From Betaproteobacteria bacterium (GTDB taxonomy: Bacteria; Acidobacteriota; Terriglobia; Acidiferrales; UBA7541): a stretch of 64,000 nt of DNA. Location: positions 124,001 to 188,000 of the forward strand of contig CAJCHZ010000054.1 in NCBI GenBank assembly GCA_903970165.1, in the 5' to 3' direction. Within the stretch, counting starts at the first letter, position 1. The number at the start of each line of letters is the position of its first letter. Below are positions 60,902 through 64,000 of this stretch, piece by piece. The notes beneath the pieces were generated by a model. It was not told the DNA's origin and did not search any database. It worked only from the letters and a program-made list of their open reading frames with translations. Position numbers and translations under genes: made by a program.

Positions 60902-61063
60902 TCAGGCCGTTCTCGGCCCGGTAAACAAGTGTGCCAGCAGCGAAATGACGGCGAGTATCAGCAAGACGTGAATCAAAAAACCGGCCACGTGGAAGAAAAT
61001 AAATCCACCGGCCCACAAAATGAACAAGAGTATTGCAATTCCGAGAAATGGCCCAAATCTCAT
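60902..61063 (-). CDS. lmo0937/DUF5670-like small membrane protein
   Basis: 53 residues: M-R-F-G-P-F-L-G-I-A-I-L-L-F-I-L-W, then G-F-L-I-H-V-L-L-I-L-A-V, ending H-L-F-T-G. Two short helices with the same G-x-x-I-H-x-L-L motif as 54273-54431. AAGGGAGG lies 4 nt before the ATG at 61063. No other family signal. It follows the terminator at 61140-61174. Confidence 0.78.
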   Translation of the reverse strand: MRFGPFLGIAILLFILWAGGFIFFHVAGFLIHVLLILAVISLLAHLFTGPRTA

Positions 61064-61139
61064 AAATCCTCCCTTGAAGCTAGATTTGAAATGACTCGAA
61101 ACCTTGAACTTTTTTGATTAGTCTCTTACTGTGATTTAC

Positions 61140-61174
61140 AAAAGGAGACCTGCCGTGTCAGCAAGTCTCCTTTT
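61140..61174 (-). terminator. Bidirectional-looking rho-independent terminator
   Basis: Arms AAAAGGAGAC (61140-61149) and GTCTCCTTTT (61165-61174), 10 bp, with a 15-nt loop. On the minus strand the U-rich end lies just past the stop of the 61187 gene; the sequence is nearly symmetrical and could act on the plus strand too. Confidence 0.7.
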
Positions 61175-61186
61175 GCGTCGGCTCGT

Positions 61187-61753
61187 CTAACTATTTGCAC
61201 CGGCCCGTGACGCCTTTGCAGAAGAATCCACAGAGGATTCGGATGTCGAAGAAATATCTTCGGCTCCTGTTCCGCTCAGCAGGTCCTTGGCATGCTTGAT
61301 CTCATCCGATGTATCGCAGTGAACGGACAGAAGAATCCCACCCTTCTGAAGACGGCCTTCATAACGCTTGGCTTCGTACTCGGGAATTCCCAAGCCCACC
61401 AAAGCGCCAGTCACGCCTCCCACCGCGCCACCGACTCCCATTCCCGCCAGTGCCGCCATGATCGGACCGGCAGCGATGAAGGGACCGAGGCCAGGGATAG
61501 CGAGAGCCCCAATTCCTACAAGCAGCCCGAGCCCGCCGCCGAGAACGGCGCCGGAAGTTGCACCAGCTGCGGCGCCTTCGGGAGCCTTTGTGGCCTTCTC
61601 TGTTCCGATAGACTTCGGACCGAGATTCTCAGGAAGCAGAACGGAAACATCGGAAGCGGAAAATCCCGACTTAATCAATGTGTCCACGGCGTTCTCAACT
61701 GTCGTACGGTTGCTGTAAATTCCAAATACCGACGTCTTCTTGTTGTCGCTCAT
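61187..61753 (-). CDS. General stress protein with glycine-zipper region (YflT-like)
   Basis: 188 residues from the ATG at 61753 (AAGGAG upstream). The N-terminus S-V-F-G-I-Y-S-N-R-T-T-V-E-N-A-V and S-D-V-S-V-L-L-P-E resembles the YflT heat-induced general-stress domain. The middle is a Gly/Ala-rich hydrophobic region with glycine-zipper repeats (G-A-V-L-G-G-G-L-G-L-L-V-G, G-M-G-V-G-G-A-V-G-G). A Ser-rich tail follows I-P-E-Y-E-A-K-R-Y-E. Likely membrane-associated. The frame to 61882 is an extra upstream stretch. Confidence 0.8.
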   Translation of the reverse strand: MSDNKKTSVFGIYSNRTTVENAVDTLIKSGFSASDVSVLLPENLGPKSIGTEKATKAPEGAAAGATSGAVLGGGLGLLVGIGALAIPGLGPFIAAGPIMAALAGMGVGGAVGGVTGALVGLGIPEYEAKRYEGRLQKGGILLSVHCDTSDEIKHAKDLLSGTGAEDISSTSESSVDSSAKASRAGANS

Positions 61754-61790
61754 TTGTTTCTCCTTTTGATTTGAGGGCTGGAATTTTGAG

Positions 61791-62204
61791 TTATTGTTTC
61801 GGTGGCACGACATCAAGCTGGTTGTCCACGTTGCCGTCGCCCGCCACTGCGATAGCTTTTGCGCCGATGTTGGCTTTTTCATCCTCGGAACGCACAGGCC
61901 CCTTCAACGTGACCTTTCCGTTTTGAGTGATGATTTTGACGTTGTGTGCGTAAGTGGAAAGCGAATTGTCGCCGTGGATCGCCATCCGAATCTTTTTGGT
62001 GATGTCGCGATCGGCGGGGTTCATTTTCTGTTGGTCGGCCGTGGGTGAAGTTTGGTTGTTGTCCCGCTGGTTCGTTTTCGTGTTGTCTGCGGGCGGCGCG
62101 GGTGGTGGATTCTGCTGGAAAGCTCTTGCTCCCACGATCGGTCCAGCGAGCAAAGAGAGTCCCAGCAGGGATAACGCTGCGACAGAGTGCTTTCTGAATT
62201 TCAT
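61791..62204 (-). CDS. Secreted BON-domain protein
   Basis: 137 residues. A Sec signal (L-S-L-L-G-L-S-L-L-A-G-P-I-V-G) is followed by a Pro/Asn/Gln-rich linker, then a BON domain (about 65-137): D-I-T-K-K-I-R-M-A-I, V-K-I-I-T-Q-N-G-K-V-T-L-K-G-P-V and A-V-A-G-D-G-N-V-D-N. BON domains bind phospholipid or peptidoglycan in osmotic-stress proteins such as OsmY. AGGAAG lies upstream of the ATG. It is 37 nt from the stress gene on the same strand. Confidence 0.88.
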   Translation of the reverse strand: MKFRKHSVAALSLLGLSLLAGPIVGARAFQQNPPPAPPADNTKTNQRDNNQTSPTADQQKMNPADRDITKKIRMAIHGDNSLSTYAHNVKIITQNGKVTLKGPVRSEDEKANIGAKAIAVAGDGNVDNQLDVVPPKQ

Positions 62205-62274
62205 TGTTTCTTCCTTTCTACGTGATGCCGACCTTGGAGGATCGGGCCGTTCTGCTCGTTCAAAAAAGTCGTTT

Positions 62275-62835
62275 CTATGCTGTAGCGGTCTTCTTCAACA
62301 TCTTCGTTTTGCGCGCATTGCTTTCGGGCGCCTCCTGGCCTCCTTCTTCTTTCATGGCCTCGGCGTTGACCGTTTCGGCGAGCTTTGTCAGTTTTGCGTC
62401 GGTTTCTTTCTCTTCGTTAAATGTTTTATCCAGAAGCTCAGCCGCTTCGTTCTCGCCGAGAAGCCGCGCGTAGTTGCGAACGCATCCGTAGGCAGCCATC
62501 TCATAGTGCTCAACGCGCTGCGCCGCAGCGATTAGTCCTGCGTTTAATTCCGCCGGTTCAGGATCTTCAGAGATCATTTCGCTTCCTTCTTCGATAAGGC
62601 CTACCATCCCTTTGCATGGCTTGCCCTTTGGACTTTCCTGCAGCGCCTCGAAAATCTTCTCCAGGCGAGCGACATGCTCTTGCGTCTGTTTAAGGTGACC
62701 TTCGAATCCTGCTCGCAGGTCGGGAGATGTGGCGGCCTTCGCCATTTTCGGCAACGCCTTGACCAATTGGTTTTCGGCGCTGTACAGGTCCTTCAATTCG
62801 TCAACATACAGCTTTTTCAAATGGTTCTTTTTCAT
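62275..62835 (-). CDS. DUF892 (YciE/YciF-like) ferritin-like protein
   Basis: 186 residues. D-E-L-K-D-L-Y-S-A-E-N-Q-L-V-K-A-L at the N-terminus, H-L-K-Q-T-Q-E-H-V-A-R-L-E and A-A-Q-R-V-E-H-Y-E-M-A-A-Y match the DUF892 pattern of ferritin-superfamily stress proteins, with a possible di-iron E-x-x-H site. The C-terminal 20 residues are basic. AGGGG lies 8 nt before the ATG. It heads a minus-strand run with BON and the general-stress gene. Confidence 0.88.
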   Translation of the reverse strand: MKKNHLKKLYVDELKDLYSAENQLVKALPKMAKAATSPDLRAGFEGHLKQTQEHVARLEKIFEALQESPKGKPCKGMVGLIEEGSEMISEDPEPAELNAGLIAAAQRVEHYEMAAYGCVRNYARLLGENEAAELLDKTFNEEKETDAKLTKLAETVNAEAMKEEGGQEAPESNARKTKMLKKTATA

Positions 62836-63244
62836 TGGATGGCCCCTATCATGACTTTTCCCACCGGGAGTCCAACGATTCAGCTGCGATGGTTGGCTCT
62901 CGTTGGGTTTCAGCAGGATGGAGCGTAAGCCCTAAACGATTTGGGGCCAATACACCGTAACGAGTAGGAATAAGGGGATCATCGTGTAGCGCAACCGGTC
63001 CAAGCCTTTACTGGAAGCTGCGATATCGTTCCAGCCACGGCCTGGTGATCATTTCAAGAGCATTCATGATCGCGAAAAGTTGAAGAGAGTGCGCAGTCTG
63101 CGACGCTCGACCTGGCTAACTGCGCTGGCGCCACATCGTTCCCGCTCAATGAATTACAGTGTTTCCCCGATGTCGAATGAAGGTCTAGCGGATCGACAAT
63201 GCGTATGGACGTTGCAGCGTCAATTTGCCATCAAGGACTTAACC
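62836..63244. other. Divergent intergenic region, nothing recognised
   Basis: This 409-bp region lies between the leftward DUF892 gene and the rightward GH13 gene. It must hold both promoters. No clear operator, hairpin or gene. Confidence 0.4.
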
Positions 63245-64000
63245 ATGAGCGTGTCAACAGCCAGACAAGCCATTGGAATGGGCTCGACCCCTCACGAAAC
63301 CGAAGTTTCTTTCCGACTTTGGGCTCCTCATGCAGAATTTGTTTCGGTCATCGGAAGTTTTAACAATTGGGACAAGAAGGCCAATCCAATGAGCAAACAG
63401 GAAGAGGGCTATTGGGTCGCCGAAATAGCCGAAGCCAAGGCCGGCAATGAGTATCGCTACTTCCTGAAAAACGGTTCGTTCGAAGTGACGCGCATTGACC
63501 CGTACGCCCGCGAAGTCACTAATTCCGTCGGCAACGCAATCATTCGCGACTCCGGTTTTGACTGGGAAGATATGGGCTTCGAACTGCCACCTATCAACGA
63601 ACTCGTTATTTATGAAATGCATGTCGGAACCTTTGGTGAAGGGAAGGGCAATACGGTTCGAACGTTCCAGGCGGCCACTGAGAAGCTCGATTATCTGAAG
63701 CGGCTGGGGATAAATGTTATCGAAATCATGCCTGTCTCCCAATTCGCCGGCGATCGAAGCTGGGGTTACAACCCTTCTAATTTATTTGCCGTCGAGACAA
63801 ACTACGGCGGTCCCACTGCTCTCAAGGAATTCATTAAAGCGGCGCACAAGCAAGGCATCGGTGTGCTCATCGATGTTGTCTATAACCATTTCGGCCCCAG
63901 CGACCTCGATCTTTGGCAGTTTGATGGCTGGTCGGAAAACGGCAAAGGCGGCATATATTTCTACAATGATTGGCGTGCCGAAACTCCGTGGGGAGAAACG
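63245..64000 (+). CDS. glgB: Glycogen branching-enzyme-like GH13 protein (3' part cut by window edge)
   Basis: 252 codons from the ATG at 63245, open to the right edge, with AAGGA 6 nt before the start. A CBM48-like domain (F-R-L-W-A-P-H-A-E-F-V-S-V-I-G-S-F-N-N-W-D, about 23-43) is followed by the GH13 catalytic barrel. E-L-V-I-Y-E-M-H-V-G-T-F, then I-M-P-V-S-Q-F-A-G, G-Y-N-P-S-N-L-F-A-V, G-I-G-V-L-I-D-V-V-Y-N-H and F-G-P. D-V-V-Y-N-H is the first conserved GH13 region. Family members include GlgB and related trehalohydrolases; the missing C-terminus decides. Functional residues downstream are outside the window. Confidence 0.83.
   Translation, partial: MSVSTARQAIGMGSTPHETEVSFRLWAPHAEFVSVIGSFNNWDKKANPMSKQEEGYWVAEIAEAKAGNEYRYFLKNGSFEVTRIDPYAREVTNSVGNAIIRDSGFDWEDMGFELPPINELVIYEMHVGTFGEGKGNTVRTFQAATEKLDYLKRLGINVIEIMPVSQFAGDRSWGYNPSNLFAVETNYGGPTALKEFIKAAHKQGIGVLIDVVYNHFGPSDLDLWQFDGWSENGKGGIYFYNDWRAETPWGET

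Noticed and set aside
1-64000. CRISPR arrays, tRNA, rRNA, insertion sequences and phage genes
   Set aside because: Looked for regularly spaced repeats, cloverleaf patterns, transposase or integrase motifs; none found.

Overview
The window looks like a chromosomal segment of a soil Acidobacteriota bacterium (class Terriglobia-like). The basis is a 1,367-residue Oar-type TonB-dependent receptor with an N-terminal carboxypeptidase-regulatory-like domain, a Reg_prop/Y_Y_Y hybrid sensor, many LuxR-type response regulators, ECF sigma factors, a choice-of-anchor-D protein, and many small stress proteins (CsbD, YtxH, DUF1328, lmo0937, BON, DUF892). This assignment is inferred from gene content only. 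I saw no rRNA, tRNA, CRISPR array, insertion sequence or replication origin.

Layout. (1) 0-5 kb: the N-terminal part of a lipoprotein running off the left edge (minus) and the TonB receptor (plus). (2) 5.1-18.1 kb, minus strand: an exopolysaccharide operon. A NusG/RfaH-like antiterminator is followed by a Wzc-type tyrosine kinase, a Wza-like export protein, a fused oxidoreductase-acetyltransferase, two tandem paralogous glycosyltransferases, a secreted protein of unknown function, a WbpI-like 2-epimerase and a GT4 glycosyltransferase. A GNAT-like gene lies upstream. (3) 18.5-31.2 kb, plus strand, divergent: asparagine-synthase-like amidotransferase, nucleotide-sugar dehydrogenase, WbuB-like glycosyltransferase, formyltransferase-like protein, two deacetylase-like paralogs flanking an ATP-grasp ligase and a PHP-domain protein, then a DegT-family aminotransferase. 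Together the two arms hold candidates for every step from UDP-GlcNAc to UDP-2,3-diacetamido-2,3-dideoxymannuronate. They also hold enzymes that could amidate, formylate, acylate or deacetylate the sugar. No Wzx flippase, Wzy polymerase or initiating transferase is present, so the assembly machinery must be encoded elsewhere.

(4) 31.3-49 kb: signalling. There is an ECF sigma factor, two FixJ-like regulators, two NarL-like regulators, two stand-alone receivers, a beta-propeller sensor kinase, and a MEDS-PAS kinase-receiver-FixJ cassette. Between them sit an enoyl-CoA hydratase and a Tat-exported VOC protein whose upstream regions share an almost identical 27/28-bp palindromic element. (5) 45-63 kb: a run of small stress and envelope genes, a second ECF sigma factor, a secreted zinc-phospholipase-like protein, a ferritin-like gene behind a perfect 17-bp palindrome, and an AI-2E-family transporter with an extra C-terminal domain.

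Two places are visibly broken. A selenium-binding-protein (SBP56/methanethiol oxidase) gene lacks its N-terminus and carries three frameshifts, and its translationally coupled membrane partner carries one more. A YXWGXW-type secreted protein gene is out of frame at a C8 tract just after its signal peptide. The right edge cuts a glycogen branching-enzyme-like GH13 gene.

The best candidate for an undescribed system is the plus-strand sugar-modification module (18.5-31.2 kb) together with its NusG-led minus-strand partner. Next are the shared operator pair and the MEDS-led signalling cassette.
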